Positions 27,218 through 36,282 of a stretch of DNA of 64,000 nt are shown here, piece by piece. Under the pieces are notes generated by a model. The model worked only from the letters and a program-made list of their open reading frames with translations. It ran no database searches and was not told the origin of the DNA. The DNA is from VRUE01 sp963796705 (lineage in GTDB: Bacteria > Actinomycetota > Thermoleophilia > Solirubrobacterales > 70-9): assembly GCA_963796705.1 (NCBI GenBank), contig CAWCMK010000007.1, forward strand, positions 10,510 to 74,509, given 5' to 3'. The position numbers were made by a program, and so were the translations under genes. The first letter of the stretch is position 1; the number at the start of each line of letters is the position of its first letter.

Positions 27218-28210
27218 TCAGCCGTCCGGATAGGGCTGAATCGGGATGCCGTGATCGGTCTCGCGCATCCCGCACTCATAGGCGGCGCCCGCCGCGAGCC
27301 TCAGCGTGCGCGCGGCCCGCCCCGGGCGGTCGATGCTCAGCTCGAGGTCGGCGACCGAGCAGTTGACGGTGTTGTGCTCGGGCCCCTCGGGGTCCGCGTA
27401 GACCCAACCGACGAAATCCTTTTGGGGAGCGGAGACGCGGCCCCGGACGACTATCTCGCGGCCCGGCAGGACAAAGGAGCATTCGGCCGGGGCCTCCTCG
27501 ATCACCGTGGAGCGAATCCCGCCCAAGCCACCGAGCCGATGTGCCTCGCCCTCGAGAACCAGCATTCCCGAGGGGATCCAGGGGGTGGTGCGGCGGCCGA
27601 ACCTGACCCGTGCGGCGCCGGCGTCGAAGTAGGAGCCGGGGGCGTCCTCAAAGCCGGTGCCCTCGAGCCAGACCCAGCGCTCGGCGTGCTCGCTGCCCCA
27701 GTTGTGGCCGATCATCCCCGGCCAGCCGGCGAGCTCGATCGGCTCGGCGCCGGCGATCTCAAGATGGCCCTCAAAGCGCGCGTCCGGGTAGGGCGCGACG
27801 AACTTCGTGCGCGGCACGGGCGCCTCATAGAGCCAGTCCGCCGGCAGGTATTTGCAGGGGCGGGCGTCGCCCCTGAAGCGCAGATCCCAGGAGGCCTCAA
27901 GGGCATCGGTGCTGAGCCCACCCGCCGCCCGGCCGGGTCCGATCTCCGCCTCTGAAACACGAATCCAACCGCGATCTGGAACCGAGATCCCCGAGGCCGC
28001 AACGGTGAGCTTGCTCGCCCGCGGCCCGGGTGCGTCGCGGTCAAAGAGGACGAACCAGAGCGAACCCGTGGGCTCGGCCCGCGGGCGCTTGTGGACCGTA
28101 TGGCGGATCCACAGACCCCGCCCGCCGGCGGGCTCGCAGGCCTTCAGGTAAAAGCTCTCGTAGTGGCCGGCTCTTGCCGAGACCTCCGAGAACCTGGCGC
28201 GTTCCTCCAC
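27218..28210 (-). CDS. Lipocalin-fold (CrtC/AttH or tocopherol cyclase-like) protein
   Basis: 330 aa, no signal peptide, rich in Trp and beta-strand. Segments such as LWIRHTVHKRP, FVLFDRDAP, YLPADWLYEAPVPRTKFVAPYPDARFEGHLEI and GWPGMIGHNWGSEHAERWVWLEG resemble the two-barrel lipocalin family that includes carotenoid hydratase CrtC and tocopherol cyclase. I cannot name a reaction. It starts 2 nt after the stop of ychF and is probably co-transcribed with it. Confidence 0.55.
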   Translation of the reverse strand: MEERARFSEVSARAGHYESFYLKACEPAGGRGLWIRHTVHKRPRAEPTGSLWFVLFDRDAPGPRASKLTVAASGISVPDRGWIRVSEAEIGPGRAAGGLSTDALEASWDLRFRGDARPCKYLPADWLYEAPVPRTKFVAPYPDARFEGHLEIAGAEPIELAGWPGMIGHNWGSEHAERWVWLEGTGFEDAPGSYFDAGAARVRFGRRTTPWIPSGMLVLEGEAHRLGGLGGIRSTVIEEAPAECSFVLPGREIVVRGRVSAPQKDFVGWVYADPEGPEHNTVNCSVADLELSIDRPGRAARTLRLAAGAAYECGMRETDHGIPIQPYPDG

Positions 28211-28212
28211 GC

Positions 28213-29289
28213 CTAGACCCTAATCGTGATCACATCGCCATCGGCGACAACGTAATCCCGGCCCTCCACTCGCAGGCGGCCGCGATCGCGGGCCGCGGCG
28301 TAGCCGCCGCACTCGATCAGCTCCCGCCAGGCGATCACCTCGGCCTTGACGAACGCCTCCTGGATCTCGGTGTGGATCGTGCCCGCCGCCTCCCAGGCGC
28401 TGGCTCCGCGGGGCAGGGGACGCGCGACAGCCTCCTTGTCCTCACCGGCGGTGAAGAAGGTGATCAGCTCGAGCAGGTCATAGGCGGCGCGCACCAACCG
28501 TGCCAGCCCCGACCCCTGGACTCCGTAGGACTCGCGCATCTCCTCGGCTTCGGCGGCGTCGAGCTCGGCAAGCTCGCCCTCGATGCGAGCGCTGAGGGCG
28601 ACGACGCCGGCGCCGACCGAGGCGGCATGGGCGCGAATCGCCGCCGGCGCCTCGGCGTCTCCCTCATCGACGTTGGCGACGTAGAGGACCGGCTTGCTGG
28701 TCAGCGCCTGCAGGTTGGCCGGCCCCTGCACCGCGGCCTTGGGGACCGGCACCGAGCGCGCCGGCCTGCCGGCACCGAGCGCCTCGAGGACCTGCTCGAG
28801 CCAGTCGCGCTCGGCGAGCGCCGCGGCCTCCCCTGACTTCGCGCCCTTGCGGACCCGTTCAAGGCGGCGCTCGGCCTGCTCGTAATCGGCGAGGATCAAC
28901 TCGGTCTCGATCGTCTCGATATCGGCCATCGGGTCAACCCGCCCGTCGGGATGGGGCACGCCGGTCTCCAGGCTGTGGCAGCGGACCACGTGGCAGATCG
29001 CGTCGGTCTCCCGAATCGAGGCGAGGAACCGGTTGCCCAGACCCTCCCCCTCCGAGGCCCCCCTCACCAGTCCGGCGATGTCGTGGAAGGAGATCGTCGC
29101 CGGAAGCGTCTCGGAGCTGTGCACGGTTGCCGCGACCTGCTCGAGGCGCTCGTCGGGGACCTGGGCGATCGCGACGTTCGGCTCGATCGTCGTGAACGGG
29201 TAATCGCCGGTCTGGGCGCCACCCTGGGTGAGGGCATTGAAGAGCGTTGACTTGCCCGCATTCGGGAGCCCCACGATGCCCACCTTCAC
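28213..29289 (-). CDS. ychF: Ribosome-associated YchF/OLA1-type P-loop ATPase
   Basis: 358 aa, normal length. GIVGLPNAGKSTLFNALT (P-loop, residues 4-21), switch region DYPFTTIEPNVA, HDIAGLVRGASEGEGLGNRFL (G3), the NVDE motif replacing NKxD (the family's ATP preference), and a C-terminal TGS domain ending EAFVKAEVIAWRELIECGGYAAARDRGRLRVEGRDY. Acts in the cytosol on 50S/70S ribosomes, linked to oxidative stress. First gene of a two-gene operon. Confidence 0.95.
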   Translation of the reverse strand: MKVGIVGLPNAGKSTLFNALTQGGAQTGDYPFTTIEPNVAIAQVPDERLEQVAATVHSSETLPATISFHDIAGLVRGASEGEGLGNRFLASIRETDAICHVVRCHSLETGVPHPDGRVDPMADIETIETELILADYEQAERRLERVRKGAKSGEAAALAERDWLEQVLEALGAGRPARSVPVPKAAVQGPANLQALTSKPVLYVANVDEGDAEAPAAIRAHAASVGAGVVALSARIEGELAELDAAEAEEMRESYGVQGSGLARLVRAAYDLLELITFFTAGEDKEAVARPLPRGASAWEAAGTIHTEIQEAFVKAEVIAWRELIECGGYAAARDRGRLRVEGRDYVVADGDVITIRV

Positions 29290-29378
29290 CGGCTCTGGCC
29301 CCAGTTCTCGGCTCCCGCCGAACCCAGAGGTCGCGCTCGGATGAGGGCTCTCAGCGATGCGGTGACCACGCCAGGTTC

Positions 29379-29870
29379 CTACAGCGAGAGCGGCACGAGG
29401 AGGCCGAGGATCACGCCGAGGATCACGCCTGCGGCGACGTCGGAGGGATAGTGCATTCCCAGATAGGGACGGCCCAGGGCGAGGGCCAGGGCGGGGATGA
29501 ACGCCAGGGCGCCGAGCGGATCCACGCGGCTCATCGCGGTCGCCACCGCGAATGAGGAGGTCGCGTGGGCTGAGGGAAAGCTCAGCGAGCTCGGGGCGCC
29601 GCCCAGCGGCGGCAGACCATCAAGGACGGGGCGGGGCCGTTTGACGATCGCCTTGACCACATAGTTGAGGCCGATCGCCACGGGGCCCAGGGCTCCGCAG
29701 ATCAGCCACGCTTCGCGTCGGGAGGAGTCGAGGAGCGCCAGCACGACCCCGATCGCGAGCCAGATCGCGCCGTTGTTGCCGGCCTTGCCGAGCAGCTTCG
29801 CGGCCCGCTCCAGGGCGGGCGTGTGCCAGCGGGTGCGCATCGTGCGCAGCAGGGCGAGGTCAGTCTCCAC
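29379..29870 (-). CDS. PAP2-family membrane phosphatase
   Basis: About 163 aa from GTG 29870; ATG 29900 is an alternative that would overlap the divergent gene's start. Several membrane helices and the three PAP2 motifs: KAIVKRPRP, SFPSAHATSSF, and GRPYLGMHYPSDV. Expected to remove phosphate from a membrane lipid such as undecaprenyl diphosphate or phosphatidic acid at the outer membrane face. Only 23 bp separate it from the divergent BtrH-like gene. Confidence 0.8.
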   Translation of the reverse strand: METDLALLRTMRTRWHTPALERAAKLLGKAGNNGAIWLAIGVVLALLDSSRREAWLICGALGPVAIGLNYVVKAIVKRPRPVLDGLPPLGGAPSSLSFPSAHATSSFAVATAMSRVDPLGALAFIPALALALGRPYLGMHYPSDVAAGVILGVILGLLVPLSL

Positions 29871-29893
29871 GGCGGCGCAGGATAATCGCGATC

Positions 29894-30865
29894 GTGCCAT
29901 CAGTCCCCGGCTACACCCACCACCCCGGCCATCACTGCGGCTCAACCGCGCTCCGCAACCTGCTCGGCTTCCACGGCGTTCAGATCAGCGAGGAGCTCGC
30001 CTTCGGCCTCGGGGCCGGCCCCTGCTTTTACTACGTGACCCTTCCCGAGGCCTCTCCGAGCCGCTGGTTCAACGGCCGCACCGCAAGGCTCGAGGAGAAC
30101 TTTGGCGAGCTGACCGGGGCGGCGCTTGCGATGCGCACCTTCGAGCCCGGTGAGGAGGATGCCTGGCAGGCGGCGCGCGAACAGATCGATGGCGGGACTC
30201 CGGTGCTCTTGCTCACCGATCTCTACTACCTGGACCACTACGGCAATTCAGCGCACTTCCCGGGCCACGCCGTCGTCCTCGCCGGCTATGACGAGGAGGT
30301 CGCACTGCTCTCCGATACCGGCTTTGAGGAGCTGCAGAGGACGCGTCTTGCAAACCTCGACCGCGCCCGCCACAGCGAGCATCCCGCCTACCCGTTGGCC
30401 GGCCACATGTTCAGCGTCACCGGGGAGATCGACATTCGTTCGCTGCGGGAGGCGATCCCGGCCGCGATCGAGCGCGCCACCGGCGCGATGCTCGAACCGC
30501 AGTTCCGCGAATTCTCCGGGCTCGAGGCGGTCCGGCGCCTCTCCGAGGAGGCCGGCGCCTGGCCCGAGACGGCCGAGGACTGGCGCTGGTGTGCGCGCTT
30601 CGGCTACCAGGTGATCGAGCGTCGCGGCACCGGCGGCGGCGCCTTCCGCCTGATGTATTCGCGTTTCCTCGAAGAGGCCGAGCGTCCCGAGGCGCCGCTG
30701 GCCGCCGATGCCGCGGCACGCTGGACGGAGCTTGCCGCGAGCCTGCGTGCGGCGAGCGAGGCAGAGGAACCCGGGGTCCGCCTCTGGCGCGAGGTGGACG
30801 CCGCCGCCCAGCGCGTCTTCGCCGCCGAGGAGCGACTCTGGACGACATTGGCGGCAGCGAGCTAG
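29894..30865 (+). CDS. BtrH N-terminal domain/DUF4872 protein
   Basis: 323 aa from GTG 29894. The N-terminus GYTHHPGHHCGSTALRNLLGFHGVQISEELAFGLGAGPCFYY matches the BtrH N-terminal domain (BtrH is the acyltransferase of butirosin synthesis, a Cys-protease-like fold); the Cys of HHCGS and His of HFPGHAVVLAGYD are likely catalytic. The rest fits the associated C-terminal helical domain. Single gene with no biosynthetic cluster around it, so the acyl donor and acceptor are unknown. GTG 29894 fits the very short divergent region. Confidence 0.7.
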   Translation: MPSVPGYTHHPGHHCGSTALRNLLGFHGVQISEELAFGLGAGPCFYYVTLPEASPSRWFNGRTARLEENFGELTGAALAMRTFEPGEEDAWQAAREQIDGGTPVLLLTDLYYLDHYGNSAHFPGHAVVLAGYDEEVALLSDTGFEELQRTRLANLDRARHSEHPAYPLAGHMFSVTGEIDIRSLREAIPAAIERATGAMLEPQFREFSGLEAVRRLSEEAGAWPETAEDWRWCARFGYQVIERRGTGGGAFRLMYSRFLEEAERPEAPLAADAAARWTELAASLRAASEAEEPGVRLWREVDAAAQRVFAAEERLWTTLAAAS

Positions 30866-30974
30866 GCAATCGGTGCATCGCGATTGGATCGGGATACGCT
30901 CGGCGGCGAGCGGCGGCCCGAACCGATTGCTCTGCGGCGGAGCCGTTCCTTCACTCCAACTGAGGGAATGATGT

Positions 30975-31592
30975 TCAGTCGCGCAGCGGCCTCAGCCGCG
31001 CGAAGTAGCCGAACCAGTTGCCGGAGTGCTCGGTGTAGGCAAGCCCGGCGGCAAGCGCGGCTCGCCGCAGTGCGGCGAGCGTCGTGAAGTGCGGATCGCC
31101 GAACAGCTCGCCGACCAGGAGACGACCGTCGGGTCGCAGGACGCGCTCGATCTCGCCCAGCGCCGCGTCTGGGTTCGGAATCTCGCCCAGCACCGCGGTC
31201 AGGATGACGGCGTCCATCGAGTCATCCTCGTAGGGGAGGGTGGTTGCATCTCCCTGGGTCGGGACGAGGTTGCCGAGTCCACGCTCGCTCGCGCGCCTCA
31301 TCGTGTGCTCGAGAAACTCCTGCTGCAGATCGAAGATCTCAACCACACCGTCTGGCCCCACCCACTCGGCGATATTGAGCGTGTAGTAACCGACCCCCGG
31401 GCCGATCTCGAGAACCCGCTCCTCCGGCGCGGGGCGCAACACCGATCGCAGCCGCGCCCGGGTGATGATCGGGTGCGGAGCTTCAACCCAGAATCGCTGT
31501 CCGTAGGGGCAGGCGGAGGGATTCCTGCGCCACCAGAGCGCCGCCCCGAGGGTCGCCAGGCCCGCCACGACCAGCAGGGTGCGGATCCGCAT
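30975..31592 (-). CDS. Membrane-anchored class I SAM methyltransferase
   Basis: 205 aa. N-terminal hydrophobic anchor (about 5-21), then a methyltransferase-11-type Rossmann domain: motif I VLEIGPGVGYYT, acidic residue EIFDLQ, motif IV TLPYEDDSMDAVILTAVLGEIP, post-motif LRPDGRLLVGE. Substrate unknown. Its ATG overlaps the stop of the upstream small gene (TGATG), so it is the last of a three-gene operon starting with methylmalonyl-CoA epimerase. Confidence 0.75.
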   Translation of the reverse strand: MRIRTLLVVAGLATLGAALWWRRNPSACPYGQRFWVEAPHPIITRARLRSVLRPAPEERVLEIGPGVGYYTLNIAEWVGPDGVVEIFDLQQEFLEHTMRRASERGLGNLVPTQGDATTLPYEDDSMDAVILTAVLGEIPNPDAALGEIERVLRPDGRLLVGELFGDPHFTTLAALRRAALAAGLAYTEHSGNWFGYFARLRPLRD

Positions 31593-31816
31593 CAGCTCTC
31601 GTCGAAGGCGAACCCGACCCGGCTATCTCCCGAGTCAATGCGCAAGAACGCGACCTTGCCGAGATACACGGAGAGGACACCATCCTCGGTCTGCAGGTCG
31701 TGCCAGCCGCCCTTCTCGAGCTGCTTGCGGAGGCTCTTCAGCTGCTCCTCGGAGAGTCTCACGGAGACGACCTGCCCCCCCTCAAAGCCGATCTCGACGC
31801 GCTGGGTGTTCGCCAT
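31592..31816 (-). CDS. Small conserved-looking protein of unknown function
   Basis: 74 aa: MANTQRVEIGFEGGQVVSVR..., predicted beta-helix-beta, no motifs that I recognise. Its start overlaps the stop of the epimerase gene and its stop overlaps the methyltransferase start, so translation of all three is coupled. The tight overlaps on both sides support it as a real gene. Confidence 0.7.
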   Translation of the reverse strand: MANTQRVEIGFEGGQVVSVRLSEEQLKSLRKQLEKGGWHDLQTEDGVLSVYLGKVAFLRIDSGDSRVGFAFDES

Positions 31817-32229
31817 CAGTGGCCTCCGGCCTCCGGCTCGACGATCTCGGTCAGCACCCCACCGGTCGAGCGCGGGTGCAGAAAGGCAACACGGCTCTGG
31901 CGGATCCCGACCCGCGGCTCGCTGTCGATCAGCTCGAGGCCCTTCGCGGAGAGCGCCCGCAGCGTCGCCTCGATGTCCTTCACCGCGTAGGCGATGTGGT
32001 GCAACCCCGGGCCCTTGCGATCGAGGAACCTGCCGACCGCCGTCTCGGGCCCGAGCGGCCGCAGCAGCTCAATGTGTCCCTCGCCGACGTCGAGCAGGAC
32101 CGCCTCAACACCCTGCTCCTCGACCGTCTCACGATGGGTAAGCGCCATCTCGAAGGAATCCTCGTAGAGCTTCAAAGTGGCGTCGATGTCCTCCACGGCG
32201 ACGCCAACGTGATCGATCCTTCCGAACAT
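31816..32229 (-). CDS. mce: Methylmalonyl-CoA epimerase (VOC family)
   Basis: 137 aa, two beta-alpha-beta-beta-beta halves. IDHVGVAVEDIDATLKLYEDSF at the N-terminus gives the first metal His; GHIELLRPL, GPGLHHIAYAV and GGVLTEIVE supply the other metal ligands. Interconverts (R)- and (S)-methylmalonyl-CoA in propionyl-CoA and odd-chain/branched amino-acid catabolism. The mutase is not in the window. First gene of the three-gene operon. Confidence 0.88.
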   Translation of the reverse strand: MFGRIDHVGVAVEDIDATLKLYEDSFEMALTHRETVEEQGVEAVLLDVGEGHIELLRPLGPETAVGRFLDRKGPGLHHIAYAVKDIEATLRALSAKGLELIDSEPRVGIRQSRVAFLHPRSTGGVLTEIVEPEAGGH

Positions 32230-32240
32230 CGGCGCGCAGT

Positions 32241-33038
32241 CTATGCGCCCTCGGCGCGAAGAATCTCAGCGAGCGCCGCGATCCCCACCTCGAGCTGCTC
32301 GGCGTTCGGCTCCTTGGTCGCCAGGTGCCGCTGAATCTCGCGCCCGGGAGTGTGAAAGGCCTCCGCCAGCGGCGTCCCGTGGTGGCGGTCGCTCCAGGCG
32401 AACATCTCGACGGCAAGCGAGGCGCCGCCGAGACCGACGGCGGTGCGCACCAGCGGCCCTGGCTTCTCGATCACCCGCTCGAGCAGCACCGTGCCGCCCG
32501 CGGATAGAAGCATCATCGGGGCCACCAGGTTAGAGCCGCAGCGGTCATGCTCCTTGGGGACTTGGCTCGGATCCTCAACTCCCTGCTCATAGGCGGCGAT
32601 CGCCTTGTGCTCGACGCCGTGATAGGCGGCGAGGTCCCGGTCGGAGAGGGCGATGAGCGCCGGCACCAGGCCCAGGGCCTGGACGATCCCCTCGCGCATC
32701 GGCGAGGGGCCCGACCGCCTGCGAAGCACGGCGCTGGCAAGCAGGGTGGCGCCGATCGCGGCCGCCACGCGCGGGTCCTCAAAGGGGAGCCGCGCCGCGG
32801 GCATGCGGCGGCGCAGGAGCGGCAGCACCGCCATTGCCTCCGCCAGTTTTAGGGGTCCGCGCAGTCCCGGCACCCGGGCGGCAAGCTTCGGTGCCAGCTC
32901 GAGCTTGCGCTCGGAGGCGACCTCGATCTCGCCGGCCGGCCCGCGCACCGCCGCGGCCCAGTGCGTCGGCCCGTGGATCAGGAGGCCGTTGCGCAGCGCC
33001 ATGCCTCCCAGCCTCAGCTTTTCCTTTTCTTCGGCCAC
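32241..33038 (-). CDS. DUF1385 family membrane protein
   Basis: 265 aa from GTG 33038; ATG 33002 would cut into the conserved KLRLGGMALRNGLLIHGPTHWAAAVR start of the family, so GTG is preferred. Contains HGVEHKAIAAYE and HDRCGSNL, the conserved His/Cys core of DUF1385, and several hydrophobic helices. Function of the family is unknown to me; often near metal-dependent or ribosomal genes. It lies 11 nt upstream (on the minus strand) of the epimerase gene and may lead the same operon. Confidence 0.75.
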   Translation of the reverse strand: MAEEKEKLRLGGMALRNGLLIHGPTHWAAAVRGPAGEIEVASERKLELAPKLAARVPGLRGPLKLAEAMAVLPLLRRRMPAARLPFEDPRVAAAIGATLLASAVLRRRSGPSPMREGIVQALGLVPALIALSDRDLAAYHGVEHKAIAAYEQGVEDPSQVPKEHDRCGSNLVAPMMLLSAGGTVLLERVIEKPGPLVRTAVGLGGASLAVEMFAWSDRHHGTPLAEAFHTPGREIQRHLATKEPNAEQLEVGIAALAEILRAEGA

Positions 33039-33124
33039 CGACCCAAGATAGACCCTGGACCCCACAACCCGACGGCCGCGCATTGCGCGGCACGTCGAGT
33101 TTCCCCCCTGATCTCCCTTTAGGT

Positions 33125-33159
33125 CCTGCCGGAGGCCCCCAGTCCAGGCCTCCGGCAGG
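33125..33159. terminator. Perfect 13-bp stem-loop between rarA and the DUF1385 gene
   Basis: CCTGCCGGAGGCC, 9-nt loop, GGCCTCCGGCAGG. It lies about 75 bp after the rarA stop on the minus strand. The stem is strong and GC-rich, but the following bases (ACCTAAAGGG) give no U-tract. Probably a terminator or attenuator for rarA transcripts. Confidence 0.5.
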
Positions 33160-33234
33160 TGTTCGGCTCTCCCTGGCTCTAGCTTGGAAAGCCGACCCTG
33201 AAAACACCGGTGCATTCTTGAAGTTGCGCCAAGG

Positions 33235-34587
33235 TTAATTTTTCTCGAGCCGTCTGCGGAGCTCCACCAGTCGCCTGCCCAGCTCCGCCTCATGGCCACG
33301 GTCGCTCGGCTCGTAAAAGCGCCTTCCGCGCAGCTCCTCGGGCAACAACGGCTGGTCGACGAGCGCCCCCGGCTCGTCGTGGGGGTAGCGGTAACCACGA
33401 CCCCGGCCGAGCTTCTCGGCGCCCGGATAATGCGCGTCTCGCAGATGGTCGGGTGGTGTCCTGGCGCCGTTGGCACGAACCTCGGCCCGGGCCGCAGCAA
33501 GCGCCGTGTAGGAGGCGTTGGACTTCGGCGCGAGCGCCAGATAGACAGAGGCCTGGGCGAGGTTGAGGGCGCACTCGGGGAGACCGACGCGATCGACCCC
33601 ACGAGCCGCCGCCTCGGCGATCAGCAACGCCTGGGGGTCGGCGTTGCCGATGTCCTCGGATGCGAGGATCACCATCCGGCGGGCGATGAAGCGCGGGTCC
33701 TCCCCGCCCTCGAGCATCACCGCCAGGTAATAGAGCGAGGCATCCACATCAGAGCCGCGGGTCGCCTTGATCCAGGCCGAGATGAAGTCGTAATGTCGAT
33801 CTCCGGTGCGGTCGTATTGGACCGCGCGGCGCTGCAGGGCATCTTCGGCCGCCGCCACGTCGATCTCGGCGCCGGCGCTGCGCTGGACGGCACGCTCGAG
33901 CGCCGACAGCGCGACCCGGGCGTCTCCGCCCGAGCGCTGGGCCAGCATCTCCAGGGCAGCCTCGGAAACCGCCGGCGGATCGGCAATCCCGCGCTCGGGA
34001 TCAGCCAGGGCCCGAAGCAGCAGCCCCCGCACCTGCTCGGCGGCGAGCGGACGCAGCTCATAGAGCTGGCAGCGTGAGAGCAGCGCCGAGTTGACCTCGA
34101 AATAGGGGTTCTCGGTCGTTGCCCCGATCAGCGTCAGCAGGCCCTCCTCGACAGCCGGCAAGAGCGCATCCTGCTGGGCCTTGTTGAAGCGGTGAATCTC
34201 GTCAAGGAAGAGGATCGTCGAGCGACCGGCGCCCCGGCGGCGCTCGCGGGCGCGCTCGATCACCGCCCGGATCTCGGCCCGGCCGGCGTTGACCGCCGAC
34301 TCCTCCTCGAAGGCACCGTCGGCCTTCGAGGCGGCGATCCGGGCCAGCGTCGTCTTCCCGGAGCCAGGTGGCCCGTAGAGGATCGCGCTGTGTGGACGGG
34401 CGTCCTCGATCGCCGTGCGCAGCGCCGACCCCGCGCCGAGTACGTGCTCCTGCCCGACGAGCTCATCGAGCGCCCGCGGTCTCATGCGGACGGCCAGGGG
34501 CGCGGCGGCCGCCGAAACCTCGCCGGCGCGGCGGCCGCGGTGCCCTGGGGCACCGGGCGCGTCTGCGTCAAACAGCTTCTCGGTCAC
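33235..34587 (-). CDS. rarA: Replication-associated recombination protein A (AAA+ ATPase)
   Basis: About 450 aa from GTG 34587 (a TTG at 34647 is possible). MRPRALDELVGQEHVLG, Walker A LYGPPGSGKTTLARI, Walker B ILFLDEIHRFNKAQQDALLPAVE, sensor GATTENPYFEVNSALLSRCQ, and the C-terminal tetramer region PPDHLRDAHYPGAEKLGRGRGYRYPHDEPG, all characteristic of RarA/MgsA/WRNIP1. Acts at stalled replication forks with SSB. Divergent from the aldehyde dehydrogenase at 34690. Confidence 0.93.
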   Translation of the reverse strand: MTEKLFDADAPGAPGHRGRRAGEVSAAAAPLAVRMRPRALDELVGQEHVLGAGSALRTAIEDARPHSAILYGPPGSGKTTLARIAASKADGAFEEESAVNAGRAEIRAVIERARERRRGAGRSTILFLDEIHRFNKAQQDALLPAVEEGLLTLIGATTENPYFEVNSALLSRCQLYELRPLAAEQVRGLLLRALADPERGIADPPAVSEAALEMLAQRSGGDARVALSALERAVQRSAGAEIDVAAAEDALQRRAVQYDRTGDRHYDFISAWIKATRGSDVDASLYYLAVMLEGGEDPRFIARRMVILASEDIGNADPQALLIAEAAARGVDRVGLPECALNLAQASVYLALAPKSNASYTALAAARAEVRANGARTPPDHLRDAHYPGAEKLGRGRGYRYPHDEPGALVDQPLLPEELRGRRFYEPSDRGHEAELGRRLVELRRRLEKN

Positions 34588-34677
34588 TGAGTCGGAGTAT
34601 GGGGGGTCGGGCGGGTCTTGAGCGGGCACCGCGGCCGTTGCCCCCAAGAGATTTGCCCAGGCTCAGCATTTCAACCT

Positions 34678-34683
34678 TAGAAT
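34678..34683 (+). promoter_or_regulatory. Possible -10 element of the aldehyde dehydrogenase gene
   Basis: TAGAAT, with a poor TTGCCC 19 bp upstream. It ends 6 bases before ATG 34690, so the mRNA would be leaderless, which is common in actinobacteria; no Shine-Dalgarno is visible before this ATG. Confidence 0.35.
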
Positions 34684-34689
34684 CAACCA

Positions 34690-36282
34690 ATGGCCACGAC
34701 ACAGACGCGCCCCGCCGCCTCCACCCTTGAGTCCTTTAACCCCGCCACGGGCGAGCTCGTCGGCTCCGTTGCGACGATCACGCCCGACCAGGTACAGGGC
34801 GTGGTCGACGACGTCGCCCGCATCCAGCCGGCCTGGGCCGAACTCGCGCTGGGCGACCGTGGCCGCTACATGCGCCACACCGCCGAGGCGCTGCTCGAGG
34901 AGATCGACGAGATCGCCGAGCTGCTGGTCAGCGAGCAGGGCAAGCCTCGCGCCGAGGCCTACACGATGGAGTTGCTGCCAACCGTCGACGCCCTGCGCTG
35001 GGTCGCGAAGCAGGGTCCGAAGATCCTCGCCGAGGAGAAGGTCCGCATGTCCCAGGCCTTCCTGGCGAGCAAGAAAAGCCGCTTCACCTACGAGCCGATC
35101 GGCGTCGTCGGCGTGATCGCGCCCTGGAACTACCCCTGGTCGATCCCCTTCGGTGAGGTGGCGATCGCCCTGATGGCCGGCAACGGCGTCGTCCTCAAGC
35201 CGGCCAGCCTGACGCCGTTGCTGGGCGAGGCGATCGCCCGGGTCTTCGAGAAGGGAGGCCTGCCCGAGGGACTGCTGAGGGTCGTGCACGGCGGCGGCAT
35301 GGTCGGCGACGCGCTCGCGCGCTCAAGCGTCGGCAAGATCTTCTTCACCGGTTCGGTCGAGGTCGGCCGCAAGGTCGGTGAGGTCTGCGCCCAGAACCTC
35401 AAGGGCTCGGTCCTCGAGCTCGGCGGCAAGGACCCGATGATCGTCTGCGCCGACGCCGAGCTGGGCAATGCGATCTCCGGTGCGGTATGGGGTGGCTTTG
35501 CCAACGCCGGCCAGACCTGTTCGGGGATCGAGCGGGTCTACGTCGTGCGGAAGATCGCCGAACCCTTCATCGAGGGGGTCATCGCCGAGAGCGAGCGACT
35601 GCGGCTCGGCGACCCGATGCAGTGGGAGACCGAGATCGGGCCGATGACCTCCCAGGACCAGTATGAGATCGTCGTCGAGCTGATCGAGGACGCCCTCGCC
35701 AGCGGCGCGGAGAAGCGCTGCGGGGGGCCCGCCGAGCTGGCCGGGCTGAGCGGCAAGTTCGTCGCTCCGACGGTCCTCACCGGCGTCACCCACGAGATGC
35801 GGATCATGAGGGAGGAGGTCTTCGGAGCGGTCCTGCCGATCGTCGTCGTCGAGGACGAGCAGGAGGCGATCGAACTCGCCAACGACTCGCAGTTCGGACT
35901 CGGCGCCTCGGTCTGGACGAAGGACCGCCAGAAGGGGGAGCGGATCGCGCGGCGGCTTGAATCGGGGATGGTCTGGATCAACGACCACTCCTTCAGCCAC
36001 GGCGCCTGTCAGTGCGCCTGGGGCGGAGTCAAGGACTCCGGGGTCGGCCGCTCGCACTCCAAATTCGGCTTCTATGAGTGCGTCAACATCAAGCAGAACT
36101 CCTGGGAGCCCGGACTGACTCGGGACTTCTGGTGGCATCCCTACGACAGAACCCTGGGCGAAGCCGTTCGCGCCTCGGCGAAGCTGCTCTATGGCAGGGG
36201 CGCAACTCGGACCAGGGCGCTGCGCGAAGGCGCAGGGCCGCTGCTCACGGTCGGCCGCCGGACACTGCGCAAACGCCGCTAG
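34690..36282 (+). CDS. NAD-dependent aldehyde dehydrogenase, long C-terminal version
   Basis: 530 aa. IAPWNYPWSIPFGEVAIALMAGN, FTGSVEVGRKVG, catalytic Glu in VLELGGKDPMIV, catalytic Cys in NAGQTCSGIERVYV, EEVFGAVLPIV, GGVKDSGVGRSHSKFGFYE. The extra C-terminal stretch (PGLTRDFWWHPYDRTLG onwards) ends in a basic tail; similar extensions occur in fatty/aromatic aldehyde dehydrogenases associated with membranes. Its stop TAG is shared with the convergent gene: CTAG at 36279-36282. Confidence 0.9.
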   Translation: MATTQTRPAASTLESFNPATGELVGSVATITPDQVQGVVDDVARIQPAWAELALGDRGRYMRHTAEALLEEIDEIAELLVSEQGKPRAEAYTMELLPTVDALRWVAKQGPKILAEEKVRMSQAFLASKKSRFTYEPIGVVGVIAPWNYPWSIPFGEVAIALMAGNGVVLKPASLTPLLGEAIARVFEKGGLPEGLLRVVHGGGMVGDALARSSVGKIFFTGSVEVGRKVGEVCAQNLKGSVLELGGKDPMIVCADAELGNAISGAVWGGFANAGQTCSGIERVYVVRKIAEPFIEGVIAESERLRLGDPMQWETEIGPMTSQDQYEIVVELIEDALASGAEKRCGGPAELAGLSGKFVAPTVLTGVTHEMRIMREEVFGAVLPIVVVEDEQEAIELANDSQFGLGASVWTKDRQKGERIARRLESGMVWINDHSFSHGACQCAWGGVKDSGVGRSHSKFGFYECVNIKQNSWEPGLTRDFWWHPYDRTLGEAVRASAKLLYGRGATRTRALREGAGPLLTVGRRTLRKRR

